DNA of 64,000 nt from AP-15 sp963796155 (GTDB taxonomy: Bacteria; Pseudomonadota; Alphaproteobacteria; ATCC43930; CGMCC-115725), in the NCBI GenBank assembly GCA_963796155.1, contig CAWCKT010000016.1, forward strand, positions 1 to 64,000. The letters are read 5' to 3'. The notes under the pieces were generated by a model that was not told the DNA's origin, made no database searches, and was given only the letters and a program-made list of their open reading frames with translations. How positions within the stretch are numbered: the first letter of the stretch is position 1; each line of letters begins with the position of its first letter. Position numbers and translations under genes: made by a program. Positions 33,721 through 43,084 of this stretch are shown one piece after another.

Positions 33721-35502
33721 CTAGCGCCGGCCAAAGAGGCGCTCGATATCGGCGAGGTCGAGGGCGACATAGGTGGGCCGCCCGTGATTGCACTGGCCGC
33801 TATTCGGCGTGGCCTCCATCTGGCGCAAGAGCGCATCCATCTCGGCCGGCGAGAGGCGCCGTCCGGCGCGCACGCTGGTGTGGCAGGCGAGCGTGCCGCA
33901 CACCACCTCGACGCGCTCCTTCAACGCCATGGCATCGCCCCATTCGGCGAGCTCGTCGGCGAGGTCGCGCACCAGGGCCGCGACGTCGAGGCCCGGCAGC
34001 AGCGCCGGGACCTCGCGCACGACGACCGCCCCCGGCCCAAACGGCTCGAGCGCGAGGCCGAACTCGGCAAGCTCTTGGGCGCGGGCGGCGAGGCGCGCCG
34101 CAGCGGTCTCGTCGAGTTCGACGACCTCGGGCAACAGCAGGGCCTGGCGCGCGACCCCGCGGGCGGCGAGCGCCTCCTTCATCTTTTCGTAGACGAGCCG
34201 CTCATGCGCCGCATGCTGGTCGACGAGCACGATCCCGCTCGCAGTCTCGGCGAGGATGTAGGTCCCGTGGAGCTGCGCCCGAGCGGCGCCGAGCGGCGCT
34301 TCCTGCGGCGCTGCGGCGGCGGGTTCCGCGCTCTCGCCGGGCCGCAAAAATTCGTTGCCGCGCTCGGCGAGCGCCAGCGACGGCGAGGTCGGCGGAAACG
34401 CAAAACGCAGTGGGCTCGCCGTCGGACCATGGTGATGCCGGTGCAGCTCGCCCGGGTGGAACGCCGCGACCGCGGCGGCGGCGACCGTCGACGAGGCGCG
34501 GTGGCCGGAAGCGGCGAGCGCGTTGCGCAAGGCGCCGACGATCAGCCCGCGCACCAGGCTCGACTCGCGAAACCGCACCTCGGCCTTGGCCGGGTGGACG
34601 TTGACGTCGATCTCGGCCGAGGGCCCGTCGAGAAACAATGCCACGATCGGGTGGCGGTCGCGCGCCAGCACGTCCTGATAGGCGCCGCGCACCGCGCCGA
34701 CCAAGAGTTTGTCGCGCACCGGCCGCCCGTTGACGACGAGATACTGGTCGCGCGGCGCGGCGCGGTTCAGGGTCGGCAGCCCGGCGAGCCCGCTGAGCCG
34801 GAACCCGCCGCGCTCGGCGTCGATCTCGACCGAGTTCTCGGCGAAATCCCGTCCAAGCAGTGCCGCCAGCCGCGCCCGTCGGCCTAGCTCCGGTTCGGCG
34901 GCCGCGGCGAGCCGCAGCAGCACCCGCTCCTCGTCGCCGATGACGGTGAAAGCGATGCCGGGATAAGCCATCGCGAGCCGCCGCACCGCGTCGACCGCGA
35001 GATCGCGCTCGGTGCGCGGCGTCTTCAGGAATTTGAGCCGTGCCGGTGTCGCGAAGAACAGATCGCGCACCTCGACCCGCGTGCCTGGCCGAGCGGCCGC
35101 CGGCGCAGGGATGTGCTTTGCGCCGGCCTCGACCATAATCTCCCAGGCATTCGCGGCATCGGGCGGGCGCGAGACGATCCGCATCCGGCTGACGGCACCG
35201 ATCGACGGCAAGGCCTCGCCGCGGAAACCGAGTGCCGCAATGCGCGAGAGATCGTCGTCCGGCAGTTTCGAGGTGCAATGGCGCTCGACCGCCAATGCCA
35301 ACTCCTCCCGGGTCATGCCTTCGCCGTTGTCGGCGACCGAAATCAGGGCCTGGCCGCCCTCCTTCAGGACGATGTCGATGCGCGAGGCGCCGGCGTCGAT
35401 GGCGTTCTCGACCAGCTCCTTGACCGCCGCCGCCGGGCGTTCGACGACTTCGCCCGCGGCGATGCGGTTGACCAAGACCGGGGGGAGAAGGCGGATCGCC
35501 AT
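33721..35502 (-). CDS. mutL: DNA mismatch repair protein MutL (endonuclease type)
   Basis: The 593-aa product has the GHKL ATPase motifs: EVVERPAAAVKELVENAIDA (motif I), SVADNGEGM (motif II), GFRGEALPSIGAVS (motif III). The C-terminal dimerisation domain contains DQHAAHERLVYE (about residues 428-439), the DQHA(X)2E(X)4E endonuclease motif, and later GTLACHTSVRAGRRLS and QCNHGRPTYV, the metal-site motifs. It therefore nicks DNA itself, as expected in bacteria lacking MutH. The linker between the domains is Ala/Pro/His-rich. The reading frame is intact even though a MITE lies directly behind it. The neighbour at 35640 is divergent. Confidence 0.97.
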   Translation of the reverse strand: MAIRLLPPVLVNRIAAGEVVERPAAAVKELVENAIDAGASRIDIVLKEGGQALISVADNGEGMTREELALAVERHCTSKLPDDDLSRIAALGFRGEALPSIGAVSRMRIVSRPPDAANAWEIMVEAGAKHIPAPAAARPGTRVEVRDLFFATPARLKFLKTPRTERDLAVDAVRRLAMAYPGIAFTVIGDEERVLLRLAAAAEPELGRRARLAALLGRDFAENSVEIDAERGGFRLSGLAGLPTLNRAAPRDQYLVVNGRPVRDKLLVGAVRGAYQDVLARDRHPIVALFLDGPSAEIDVNVHPAKAEVRFRESSLVRGLIVGALRNALAASGHRASSTVAAAAVAAFHPGELHRHHHGPTASPLRFAFPPTSPSLALAERGNEFLRPGESAEPAAAAPQEAPLGAARAQLHGTYILAETASGIVLVDQHAAHERLVYEKMKEALAARGVARQALLLPEVVELDETAAARLAARAQELAEFGLALEPFGPGAVVVREVPALLPGLDVAALVRDLADELAEWGDAMALKERVEVVCGTLACHTSVRAGRRLSPAEMDALLRQMEATPNSGQCNHGRPTYVALDLADIERLFGRR

Positions 35503-35639
35503 GACCGAACTCTACGCCATCGCGCGGGCCGCGACGAGGGCGCAGGCGCGATCTGGGCCGAGCGGGTGCGCGGCGCCGGCTTGACGGAGGGCGCGCTTGT
35601 CTGTGGAGTCCGAATCGGATTCCCTGACAGGGGCGAGGC

Positions 35640-36836
35640 ATGCGGCCGACCACCGGTGATCATTGCGGCGACGAGAGGTCGGACATCGACTACGTCGCGC
35701 GGGCGCGCGAGTTGGCACCCGAGATCGCCGCCGCCGCGGACGAGATCGAGCGCCGGCGCGAATTGCCCGAGCCCGTCGTCGCGGCGTTGGTCGAGCGCGG
35801 CTTTTTCCGCCTGCTGCTGCCGCGATCGTTGGGCGGCGCCGAACTGCCGCCCGCCGATTTCGTCCCGGTCATCGAGGAAATCGCCAAGGCCGACGCCAGC
35901 ACCGCGTGGTGCCTCAACCAGGCTGCGGGATGCTCGATGACCGCGGCTTATCTCGATCCCGCCGCGGCGTGCGAGATCTTTGGCGGACCGCACGGCATCC
36001 TCGCCTGGGGTCCGGGACCCGGAACGGCGCGCATCGTCGAGGGCGGCTACCGCGTGACGGCGAGCTGGAGCTTTGCCAGCGGCAGCCACCACGCGACCTG
36101 GCTCGGCTGCCATGTGCCGGTCGTCGAGGCGGACGGGGCGCCGCTTCTCAATCCCGACGGCAGCCCGGTCGTCCGCACGATGCTGTTCCCGAAGACGAGC
36201 GCCCGGATGACCGACATCTGGCAGGTGATCGGTCTCAAGGGGACCGGCAGCGACCGCTTCTCAGTCGAGGATCTCTTCGTGCCGCAACGCCATTCGGCGA
36301 CGCGCGACGACGCAACCCGGCGCGAGCAGGGTCTGCTTTATCGCTTCAGCAGCCTGCAGCTCTACGCGGCCGGGTTTGCCGGCGTGGCTATGGGGATCGC
36401 TCGCAGCACCCTCGAGGCGTTTGTCGAATTGGCGCGCGACAAAATGCCGTTCCGTGCGGCGGGCGCCTTGCGCGACAACCACCTGATCCAGTCGCAGGTC
36501 GCGCAAGCCGAAGCGCGGCTCAGAGCGGCGCGCGCCTTTTTGTTGCGCTCGCTGGCAGAGATCAGCGCCGAGGTCGAGCGCGCCGGCGGGATCACCCTCG
36601 ATCAGCGGATGGTGATCCGGCTCGCCTCGACCTTTGCCATCCACCAGTCGCTGCAGGTCGTCGACACCGCCTACCACGCCGCCGGCTCGACCGCGATCTT
36701 CGAGCAGAACCCGTTCGAACGGCGCTTCCGCGACATCCACACGGTGTCGCAGCAATTGCAGGGGCGGCAGGAGCATTTCGAAACCGTCGGGCAATATCTA
36801 CTTGGCCTCGAACCGGGCTCGACGATGTGGTTGTGA
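35640..36836 (+). CDS. Acyl-CoA dehydrogenase-family flavoprotein (DszC/HsaA-like hydroxylase group)
   Basis: The 398-aa product has the acyl-CoA dehydrogenase fold: N-terminal helices (ARELAPEIAAAADEIERRRE), middle beta domain (GGYRVTASWSFASGSHHATW), and a C-terminal helical domain (LYAAGFAGVAMGIARSTLEA). The WSFASGSHHATW motif and the ending RRFRDIHTVSQQLQGRQEHF are typical of the flavin-dependent monooxygenase subgroup rather than classical fatty-acid enzymes. It would use reduced flavin from a separate reductase, which is not encoded nearby. The substrate is unknown. It runs divergently from mutL. Confidence 0.86.
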   Translation: MRPTTGDHCGDERSDIDYVARARELAPEIAAAADEIERRRELPEPVVAALVERGFFRLLLPRSLGGAELPPADFVPVIEEIAKADASTAWCLNQAAGCSMTAAYLDPAAACEIFGGPHGILAWGPGPGTARIVEGGYRVTASWSFASGSHHATWLGCHVPVVEADGAPLLNPDGSPVVRTMLFPKTSARMTDIWQVIGLKGTGSDRFSVEDLFVPQRHSATRDDATRREQGLLYRFSSLQLYAAGFAGVAMGIARSTLEAFVELARDKMPFRAAGALRDNHLIQSQVAQAEARLRAARAFLLRSLAEISAEVERAGGITLDQRMVIRLASTFAIHQSLQVVDTAYHAAGSTAIFEQNPFERRFRDIHTVSQQLQGRQEHFETVGQYLLGLEPGSTMWL

Positions 36837-36866
36837 GCGCCCGGCGCGCCGACTGCGTCCTGCCCG

Positions 36867-37481
36867 TCAGACGGGCGCCTTCTCCTCATTCGCCCGGGTT
36901 CGGGCTTCGGCAACCCGGTCGATCTCCGCCTTGGCGCGCGGATAGCCCCGCAGGAAGCGTCGGAAATCCGCGGCACTCAATACCAACACCCGGCAATAGC
37001 CGAGCGCCACGACGTCGGCCTGGCGTCGCCTCCTGCTCAGCAGCGCCATCTCGCCAAAGAAGTCGCCGCTCCCCAGCCGCACCCGCCCGTTCGGTAGCAC
37101 CACTTCAACCGCACCCGAGGAGATCAGGAACATCGCGTTGCCGCGCTCGCCTTTCCGAATGACCACCTCATCGGGCACCAGGAGCCGCGGTCGGAACAGG
37201 CGGGCGAGCGCTCTCAATTCGGCGGCACCGAGACCGGCGAACATCTCGAACTGAGCGAGCAAATCCTCGGCGCGCAACCCAAGGTCAAGTGGCGGCAGCT
37301 CGTCCATCAGCGAGCGCACCGACGCGTGCTCCCGCTCCAGATCTTCGAAGACTTCCTTTCCGATCAACCCCTCGTCAAAGAGATCGTGAAATCGTGACAG
37401 CGATAGACGGAAGCCGGACTGCCGCAGGAAACGCTGATCGAGCGCCTCGGCATATTCCGGATACTGCAGGCGCAAGCGCAT
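36867..37481 (-). CDS. C-terminal part of the CPA1 antiporter: linker and cyclic-nucleotide-binding domain
   Basis: This 204-aa frame is the continuation of the antiporter gene to its right, separated only by a one-base shift near 37478. It holds RLQYPEYAEALDQRFLRQSG, a helical linker, and a Crp-like cyclic-nucleotide-binding domain (FEMFAGLGAAELRALARLF, then DEVVIRKGERGNAMFLISSG, GSGDFFGEMALLSRRRRQAD). The GEMAL sequence matches the phosphate-binding cassette. The domain would make the antiporter ligand-gated. As a stand-alone gene its ATG (MRLRLQ) lies inside the coding region of the upstream frame, so it is better read as a split gene. Confidence 0.85.
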   Translation of the reverse strand: MRLRLQYPEYAEALDQRFLRQSGFRLSLSRFHDLFDEGLIGKEVFEDLEREHASVRSLMDELPPLDLGLRAEDLLAQFEMFAGLGAAELRALARLFRPRLLVPDEVVIRKGERGNAMFLISSGAVEVVLPNGRVRLGSGDFFGEMALLSRRRRQADVVALGYCRVLVLSAADFRRFLRGYPRAKAEIDRVAEARTRANEEKAPV

Positions 37482-39366
37482 CGAGCGCGCGTGTGGTTGC
37501 CTCGCTGCGCGCAGCGATCACCTCGCCGAGCAACTCGGCGACGCGCTGACCGAGCAGCGCCGCGAGCCGGCTGTCGACAAAACGGAAGAGCTCCTCGAAC
37601 GCCAGCTGGCGGATCAGCAATGATTCGAAACGGATCGAGATCTGCCGCTGCAGCGGGCGGGCGAGCTTTAACGAGCGATGCAACAGATTGGCGACCCAGA
37701 AACCTCGGGTAAACTCCAGCAAGGCGCGGGCCGCGCGATTGTAGCCGACCCGCCCCTCGGCCCGGGCGGCGTCGAGGATCAGATTGGTGTTGCGCAGCAG
37801 GCGCTCGATCGCGGCGCCCGAGACCGTGCGCTGGGCGTGATGATCGAGGATGATCCGGCGCTCCCGGTTGGCGAGCGCCACGAGCCCGATCCTGATCCGG
37901 TCTCGGTCGGATATCGCCTGCTCCAGGTCGGGCTGCGCGGACAGCTCCTCGATGCGCCGATCGAGGGGCTCGGTGGCCGAGCGCGCCACCTCCGGCGGGA
38001 TCGCGTATTGTGACGCCGTCTCGCTCAAGGCGTCACGCACATCGGCCAAAGAAAGTGCGAGCACCTTGTTGCGCAGCGCTTGGTTCAAGGGCGACAGGCG
38101 ATCGAGCTTGAGGAGGCGGATGACCGGCCGCAGGGTCAGGCCGTTGACGAGCAGGGTGAACAGCACAAAGCCGGTGGCCAACACGGCGACGGCGTTCCTG
38201 ACGTCGGGATCGATCCGGGTGTTTTCGGTCACCGCGAGCGCCAACGCCAAGGTGAGCGCACCGCGCAGCCCGCCCCAAGTGATCGCGAGCTTGTAGGCGC
38301 CGCTCACCTTTTGGCTCAGACGGGCCGCGCTGAGCAATGGCAACAGCCCGAACAACACCGCCGCGCGCGAGGCCAGCGCCGCCGCAATCGCGACCAGCAA
38401 AAGCCAGGAATCCTGCAGGTGAACGCCAGTCAGCAGCCTGGGCACCAATGTCGAGGCGCTGACGAAAATCAGCGAGCTCGCCCAGAAGCCCGTCTGTTCC
38501 CAGACCCGCTCGAGATATCGCCAATTATCGGGCGCGAGGCGCACTCGGCCGATGGCGCCGGCGGTGAGCCCGGCGCTGACGACGGCGACGACGCCCGAGA
38601 CATCGAACAGCTGTTCTGCCAGAAGGTAAGCGATATAGGGAAGCGCCACCGAAAGGGTCACCTCGGCCAAGCGCGAGCCGCCGAGGAAGGGCAGGATCGT
38701 ACCAAAGAGGCGCCCAAGGATCGCACCGAGGACGATCCCGCCGAGGAAGGCCTCGGTGAAGCGCGCGACGCCAGCCGCGTAGTCGGGGCGCGTGCCGCCC
38801 GTGAGCATGGCGACAAGGACGGAAAAGAGCACGATGGCTGCGGCGTCGTTGAGCAGGCTCTCGCCTTCGAGCAGCCGGGTGAGCCGAGCCGGTGCCCCGA
38901 GCTCGCGAAAGATCGCCACGACCGCGGCCGGGTCGGTCGTCGCGACGATCGCACCGAGCAACAGTGCCGCGGTGAGCGGCACCCCGGCCGCCAAGGACAG
39001 GCTGAAACCGATCGCCGCGGCGGCGGCAAAGACGGCAACGATCGCTAGGGTCAGGATCGGCGCCCAATCCGGCGCGATCTCGCGCAGGTCGATGGTCAGC
39101 GCGGCATGAAACAGCAGCAGCGGCAGAAACACGACGAGGAAGATCGACGCGTTGAATGGAAGGTCGGCGACCGGCCTGACGATGTCGTCAAAGGCGTTTG
39201 TCAGCGGCGTGTAAAGCAGGAATGAGGACAAGCCGCCGATCGCGACACCGACGATGGCGAGCAGCACGGTGTACGGGAGATGGAGCCGCTCTGCGGCCGG
39301 CTGGACCAGGCTGGCGAGGACCAAAAACCCGGCGATGACTAAGGTGATGCTCGCGACGCTGATCAA
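37375..39366 (-). CDS. Na+(K+)/H+ antiporter, CPA1 family, membrane part (split by frameshift)
   Basis: The frame encodes about twelve transmembrane helices with the CPA1 hallmarks TTDPAAVVAIFRELGAPARL, LLEGESLLNDAAAIVLFSVL and ITWGGLRGALTLALALAV. After the membrane domain there is a long cytoplasmic helical region (to about residue 630). From about 37480 the protein sequence becomes non-homologous (SGICRGARSAFPAAVR) because an extra G in CTTGCGCCTG shifts the frame; removing it joins the cNMP-binding domain in the other frame, giving about 830 aa. The antiporter exchanges monovalent cations for protons, for pH and salt homeostasis. Either a true lesion or an assembly indel. Confidence 0.9.
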   Translation of the reverse strand: MISVASITLVIAGFLVLASLVQPAAERLHLPYTVLLAIVGVAIGGLSSFLLYTPLTNAFDDIVRPVADLPFNASIFLVVFLPLLLFHAALTIDLREIAPDWAPILTLAIVAVFAAAAAIGFSLSLAAGVPLTAALLLGAIVATTDPAAVVAIFRELGAPARLTRLLEGESLLNDAAAIVLFSVLVAMLTGGTRPDYAAGVARFTEAFLGGIVLGAILGRLFGTILPFLGGSRLAEVTLSVALPYIAYLLAEQLFDVSGVVAVVSAGLTAGAIGRVRLAPDNWRYLERVWEQTGFWASSLIFVSASTLVPRLLTGVHLQDSWLLLVAIAAALASRAAVLFGLLPLLSAARLSQKVSGAYKLAITWGGLRGALTLALALAVTENTRIDPDVRNAVAVLATGFVLFTLLVNGLTLRPVIRLLKLDRLSPLNQALRNKVLALSLADVRDALSETASQYAIPPEVARSATEPLDRRIEELSAQPDLEQAISDRDRIRIGLVALANRERRIILDHHAQRTVSGAAIERLLRNTNLILDAARAEGRVGYNRAARALLEFTRGFWVANLLHRSLKLARPLQRQISIRFESLLIRQLAFEELFRFVDSRLAALLGQRVAELLGEVIAARSEATTRALDALAPAVSGICRGARSAFPAAVRLPSIAVTISRSL

Positions 39367-39436
39367 CTGCCGGGTTCTTCAACTCGCCGGAGGGAAACGA
39401 AACCGCCGACCCTCGCCCCGAAGGCGACGGCCGCTA

Positions 39437-39463
39437 CGCGACCGGTCGGGCTTTCCGGTCGCG
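39437..39463. repeat. Hairpin-forming inverted repeat upstream of flp
   Basis: CGCGACCGG (39437-39445) and CCGGTCGCG (39455-39463) form a 9-bp perfect stem with a 9-base loop. There is no T-run behind it, so it is more likely a regulatory or repeat hairpin than a terminator. It lies in the 268-bp gap between the antiporter and the pilin gene. Confidence 0.4.
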
Positions 39464-39634
39464 CTATACCCAGTTTAATAGTCTCCCTTCAGGTCAAATT
39501 ATGGCATTTTACGGTCGGCTCCGAGGCCGCGGCAGCACCTCGTGAGAGAGCTCGACCCCCCGCTCGACCGCCTATAATTAACACTTCCTCAAATGTTTCG
39601 CAGCAGCTTATAGCTGAACCAGCGAGAGAAGCCG

Positions 39635-39796
39635 ATGCGTGCGCTCTTTGCGAAGCTGATCAGCGACGAATCCGGCGTCACGGCCATCGAATATGGGCTG
39701 ATTGCCGCACTTATCGCGGTCGCCGCCGTCACTATCATGGGAACGGTAGGCACCAATCTCAGCAGCACGTTCAGTAAGGTAGCCAAAAACCTCTGA
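39635..39796 (+). CDS. Flp/Fap-type pilin subunit
   Basis: A 53-aa protein, MRALFAKLISDESGVTAIEY followed by GLIAALIAVAAVTIMGTVG. This is the class IVb Flp prepilin pattern: a short leader, then a Gly/Ala processing site, the conserved Glu-Tyr at mature positions 5-6 and a hydrophobic helix. Flp pilins build Tad pili for surface attachment. No tad/cpa assembly genes are in this window, so it is an orphan pilin here. The gene is short and easily missed; coding potential is strong because the whole reading matches the family. Confidence 0.9.
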   Translation: MRALFAKLISDESGVTAIEYGLIAALIAVAAVTIMGTVGTNLSSTFSKVAKNL

Positions 39797-39897
39797 GCCT
39801 GTCCCGGCCACAGACAGGGCCGGACCCGTCGGCCGCTCCGCCGCGCGGCGGTGGCGCTACCGCCACTGCCTTCAACAAGACGCCCCACCCCAACAAA

Positions 39898-40797
39898 TTG
39901 AACGAACGACATTTAACTCATACCTTTGGCGAGAGCGAGATCGGCTTTCTGTGCGCCCACGTTGCGCCTTCGCTGTCAGGCGAATATTGCTGCATTCCGA
40001 TCCTGGCGCACGGCGAGACGATCGGATTGCTCCATCTCGAGTTCGGTCGCGACGATCAGTCCAATAGCGAAAAGCCGGGCAAAGAAGTCGTCGCGGAGCA
40101 GCGCCGCCTGGGTCTCATTTGCGCCGAGCAGATCAGCCTGGCGATAGCGAACGTCAAACTGCGCGACGAGTTGCGCGATCAGTCGATACGCGACGCGCTG
40201 ACCGGCCTCTACAACCGCCGCTACATGATGGAGACCTGCAGTCGCGAATTTTCACGAGCCCAGAGGGCAGGCCAAAGTGTCAGCGTCCTTTCGGTCGATA
40301 TCGATCATTTCAAGAAATACAACGACAATCATGGCCATGATGCCGGCGATATGGTGCTGCGTGCCGTCGGCAATTGCCTGGACGGCCTCTTCCGCCATGA
40401 GGATGTCCCCTGCCGGTTCGGTGGTGAGGAATTCGTCGTTCTTCTGCCAGGAGCAGACGCCGGTGCCGCTGCCCGGAGAGCTGAGCAGCTCCGCAGCAAA
40501 GTGGAAGCTCTTGTCGTTCGCTATATCGAAAAGAGCCTACCATGTATTACCGTCTCGATTGGGGTGGCGGCGTTTCCGGAGGCCGGCGATTATCCCGACG
40601 TGGTCTTGAAAGCTGCCGACGAAGCCTTGTACCGGGCCAAAGAGAAAGGGCGAAACCGAGTCGAGCTGGCGAGCCCGGCGACAGCCGATCCCGAGGTTCC
40701 GACGGCGCACCCTGTCGCGATGCAGCGGGCGCTGGCCGGCAGATTCTATGTTCCCGCTGTAGAGCAGGACGAACACGCGGCAGCGGACGCCAGTTAA
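39898..40797 (+). CDS. GGDEF diguanylate cyclase with partial GAF domain
   Basis: The 299-aa frame begins at TTG with the second half of a GAF domain (CAHVAPSLSGEYCCIPILAH, then GETIGLLHLEFGRDD), so the gene is probably 5'-truncated; the canonical GAF start is missing. The GGDEF domain follows: DALTGLYNRRYMMET, VDIDHFKKYNDNHGHDAGD, and the active-site CRFGGEEFVVLLPGADA. The inhibitory I-site RHED lies five residues ahead of GGEEF, so product feedback is likely. The enzyme makes cyclic di-GMP. It follows the pilin gene by 101 bp; c-di-GMP control of pili is plausible, though co-transcription is not shown. Confidence 0.9.
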   Translation: MNERHLTHTFGESEIGFLCAHVAPSLSGEYCCIPILAHGETIGLLHLEFGRDDQSNSEKPGKEVVAEQRRLGLICAEQISLAIANVKLRDELRDQSIRDALTGLYNRRYMMETCSREFSRAQRAGQSVSVLSVDIDHFKKYNDNHGHDAGDMVLRAVGNCLDGLFRHEDVPCRFGGEEFVVLLPGADAGAAARRAEQLRSKVEALVVRYIEKSLPCITVSIGVAAFPEAGDYPDVVLKAADEALYRAKEKGRNRVELASPATADPEVPTAHPVAMQRALAGRFYVPAVEQDEHAAADAS

Positions 40798-40825
40798 GTT
40801 AGCAGTATTTCATCGCCAATCAACA

Positions 40826-42373
40826 TCAGTGCCCGCTCACCTCCCGTAATTTGAAGCGCTGTATCTTGCCGGTCGCGGTCTTTGGCAGCTCGTCGAGGAA
40901 GGCAACCCAGCGCGGGCACTTGAACGGCGCCAGTATGGTCTTGGCGTGCTGTTCGATCTTCCGGGCGAGTTCGTCGTTCGCGCGGATACCGGGCTTTGCG
41001 ACGACGAACGCCTTCGGCTTGATCAGACCGTCCGCGTCGGGCGCGCCGACCACCGCGACTTCAAGCACGCCCTCATGCGCGATCAGCGCCGCCTCTACCT
41101 CGGCCGGCGAAACGTACATGCCGCTGACCTTCAGCATGTCGTCACTGCGGCCGCAATAGACGTAATAGCCGTCCTCGTCCGCAAAATATTTGTCACCGGT
41201 GCGGGTCCATGCGCCGTTGAAGGTCGACCGGCTGCGTTCGCGATTGTTCCAGTAGCCCATGGCGCTGGTCGGGCCGCTGACCAGGAGGTCGCCGACTTCG
41301 CCGGGCCGAACCGACCGGCCCTCCTCGTCGACGATCTCGAGCGCATAACCGGGAAGCGGCTTGCCGGTGGTGCCGTAGCGAACATCGCCGGGCCGGTTGC
41401 TGAGAAAGATGTGCAGCAACTCGGTCGAGCCAATGCCGTCGAGGATATCGACGCCGATCCGTGCCGACCAGCGCCGGCCGATCTCCTGCGGCAGCGGTTC
41501 GCCGGCCGAGACGCAACGGCGCAACGCGAGCTCCGCCGGGTTGGGCAGCTCGTTGCTGGCCAGCATCGCGTTGTAGAGCGTCGGCACGCCGTAAAAAATC
41601 GTCGGCTGGCGCTCGCGCAGGATGCGGCTGACGACGCTCGGGGTCGGCCGCTCCGCGGTCAGTACACTGGTGGCGCCGACCGCCATCGGAAAGGTCAGGC
41701 CGTTGCCGAGCCCGTAGGCGAAGAACAATTTCGCCGCCGAAAAGGTGACGTCGCTTTCGGCGATCCCGACTACCGGGATCGCATAGAGCTCGGCCGTCTG
41801 TACGAGGCTCGAATGGATATGGACCGTGCCTTTCGGCCGGCCGGTCGAGCCCGAGGAATAAAGCCAGAAGCAAGCCTCGTCGGGGTGGGTGGGCGCGGTG
41901 TCGGAAGTCGCGGGCGCCTCGGCAAGCAACGCGGTGAGGGATCGCTCTTGAGGCTCGGCGCCGGAGACGATCGGCGCGGGCCGCGGCTCGGGCAGCTGCG
42001 CCAATGCCGCGGTCATCGCGGGCAGCACCGGGGATGAGACGACGACCGCGCGCGCCCGGCTGTCGGCCAGCATGAAGGCGAACTCTTCGGGCGGCAGCTG
42101 GGTGTTGACGGGGACCGGCACGACCCCGGCCTTGATCGCCCCGAGAAAGGCGGTCGGGAAGTCGATCGTGTCGTGGAGGCAGAGCAGTATCCGCTGTTCG
42201 GGATAAACCCCGAGCCTCCGCACGAGATTGGCAAACCGGCTCACCCGCTCGGCGAGCTCGGCATAGCCGTATTCCCCGCGATCGTCGATAAAGGCCGGCT
42301 TTGCGCCGCGTCCGGCGGCGAGGTTCCGTTCGATGAGATCGGCAGCGGCGTTATATGTCGCCACTCCACGCAT
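40826..42373 (-). CDS. Benzoate-CoA ligase family protein
   Basis: I start at MRGVATYNAAADLIERNLAA (515 aa), the usual beginning for this family. Adenylation motifs are visible: YSSGSTGRPKGTVHIHSSLV (A3), GVPTLYNAMLA, CVSAGEPLPQEIGRRW, DGIGSTELLHIFLSNRPGDV (A5), YWNNRERSRSTFNGAWTRTG (A7/8), GRSDDMLKVSGMYVSPAEVE, and the C-terminal PKTATGKIQRFKLRE with the catalytic Lys. The sequence matches the benzoate/4-hydroxybenzoate-CoA ligase group that activates aromatic acids for anaerobic or CoA-dependent aerobic degradation. No further box or bad pathway genes are next to it. Confidence 0.92.
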   Translation of the reverse strand: MRGVATYNAAADLIERNLAAGRGAKPAFIDDRGEYGYAELAERVSRFANLVRRLGVYPEQRILLCLHDTIDFPTAFLGAIKAGVVPVPVNTQLPPEEFAFMLADSRARAVVVSSPVLPAMTAALAQLPEPRPAPIVSGAEPQERSLTALLAEAPATSDTAPTHPDEACFWLYSSGSTGRPKGTVHIHSSLVQTAELYAIPVVGIAESDVTFSAAKLFFAYGLGNGLTFPMAVGATSVLTAERPTPSVVSRILRERQPTIFYGVPTLYNAMLASNELPNPAELALRRCVSAGEPLPQEIGRRWSARIGVDILDGIGSTELLHIFLSNRPGDVRYGTTGKPLPGYALEIVDEEGRSVRPGEVGDLLVSGPTSAMGYWNNRERSRSTFNGAWTRTGDKYFADEDGYYVYCGRSDDMLKVSGMYVSPAEVEAALIAHEGVLEVAVVGAPDADGLIKPKAFVVAKPGIRANDELARKIEQHAKTILAPFKCPRWVAFLDELPKTATGKIQRFKLREVSGH

Positions 42374-42493
42374 CCCTGATCCTCCCTGCCCAAAGGTCGT
42401 TGCGAGCACGAGAAGCATTATATTCCCTGCGTGCCCGCTTCAAGCTCGGTTGCACCGGAAGGCAAGATCCTCGTCCGCCATGAGGGAACTCGG

Positions 42494-42943
42494 ATGCGCA
42501 AGACTGTTTCGCCGATCGGCGTCCTCGCCCTGATCTGGGGACTGATCGGGCCGATCGCGGGGCACGCGGAGATCGTTTCGGTGCCATCGGCGGTTCCGTC
42601 GAGCTCGGACGCCTTGCTCCCGCCCCCGACGGTGCTGCGCGGATCTCCGCCCAGCACAACCAACCTGCCCCCGATTTGTCCGCCCGGTTACACCCTTTCC
42701 CCGGGTTACGGCTGTCTCGGGCCGAGCGCCGGCGATTATGCCGAGGGCTGGCCGGGCTACGATTACTGGCCGGATTATGGCTACGGGTATCCTGCCTTCG
42801 GCTATGGCACGGGCCGCTTCCACCGCCTCGCCAGGTTCCGGGGCTTCCGGGGTTTCCACCGTCCGGCAGGCTTCCACGGCCCGGCCAGGCTCGGCGGCTT
42901 CGGCGCCGGTGCGGGACACGTGGGCGGCTTCGCCCGGAGGTAG
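42494..42943 (+). CDS. Secreted Gly/Tyr/Pro-rich hypothetical protein
   Basis: Start MRKTVSPIGVLALIWGLIGP gives a signal peptide cut near GHAE (149 aa). The mature protein has a Pro/Ser segment, a CPPGYTLSPGYGC pair of cysteines, a Tyr/Gly/Pro/Trp-rich middle (YDYWPDYGYGYPAFGYG) and an Arg/Phe/Gly/His-rich tail (FRGFRGFHRPAGFHGPARLG). Such low-complexity exported proteins are frequent in rhizobia-like bacteria and may be surface or wall-associated. Function is unknown. Confidence 0.6.
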   Translation: MRKTVSPIGVLALIWGLIGPIAGHAEIVSVPSAVPSSSDALLPPPTVLRGSPPSTTNLPPICPPGYTLSPGYGCLGPSAGDYAEGWPGYDYWPDYGYGYPAFGYGTGRFHRLARFRGFRGFHRPAGFHGPARLGGFGAGAGHVGGFARR

Positions 42944-43084
42944 GGGGCACGTCCGGCGGGCTCCATTTGGACGAATTCGAATTTTAACCAATCGTCGAGC
43001 TAGAAGATCCGCTAACATGGCTTGATCATTTACCACCCGTGCGGAGCGTGTTCCGTGGGATAAGTGGCCCTGGGTAGGACAGCA

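Noticed and set aside
38080..39048. 322-codon open frame on the + strand, Glu/Asp/Arg-rich
   Set aside because: It is the antisense shadow of antiporter transmembrane helices; the charge-rich composition is the usual by-product.
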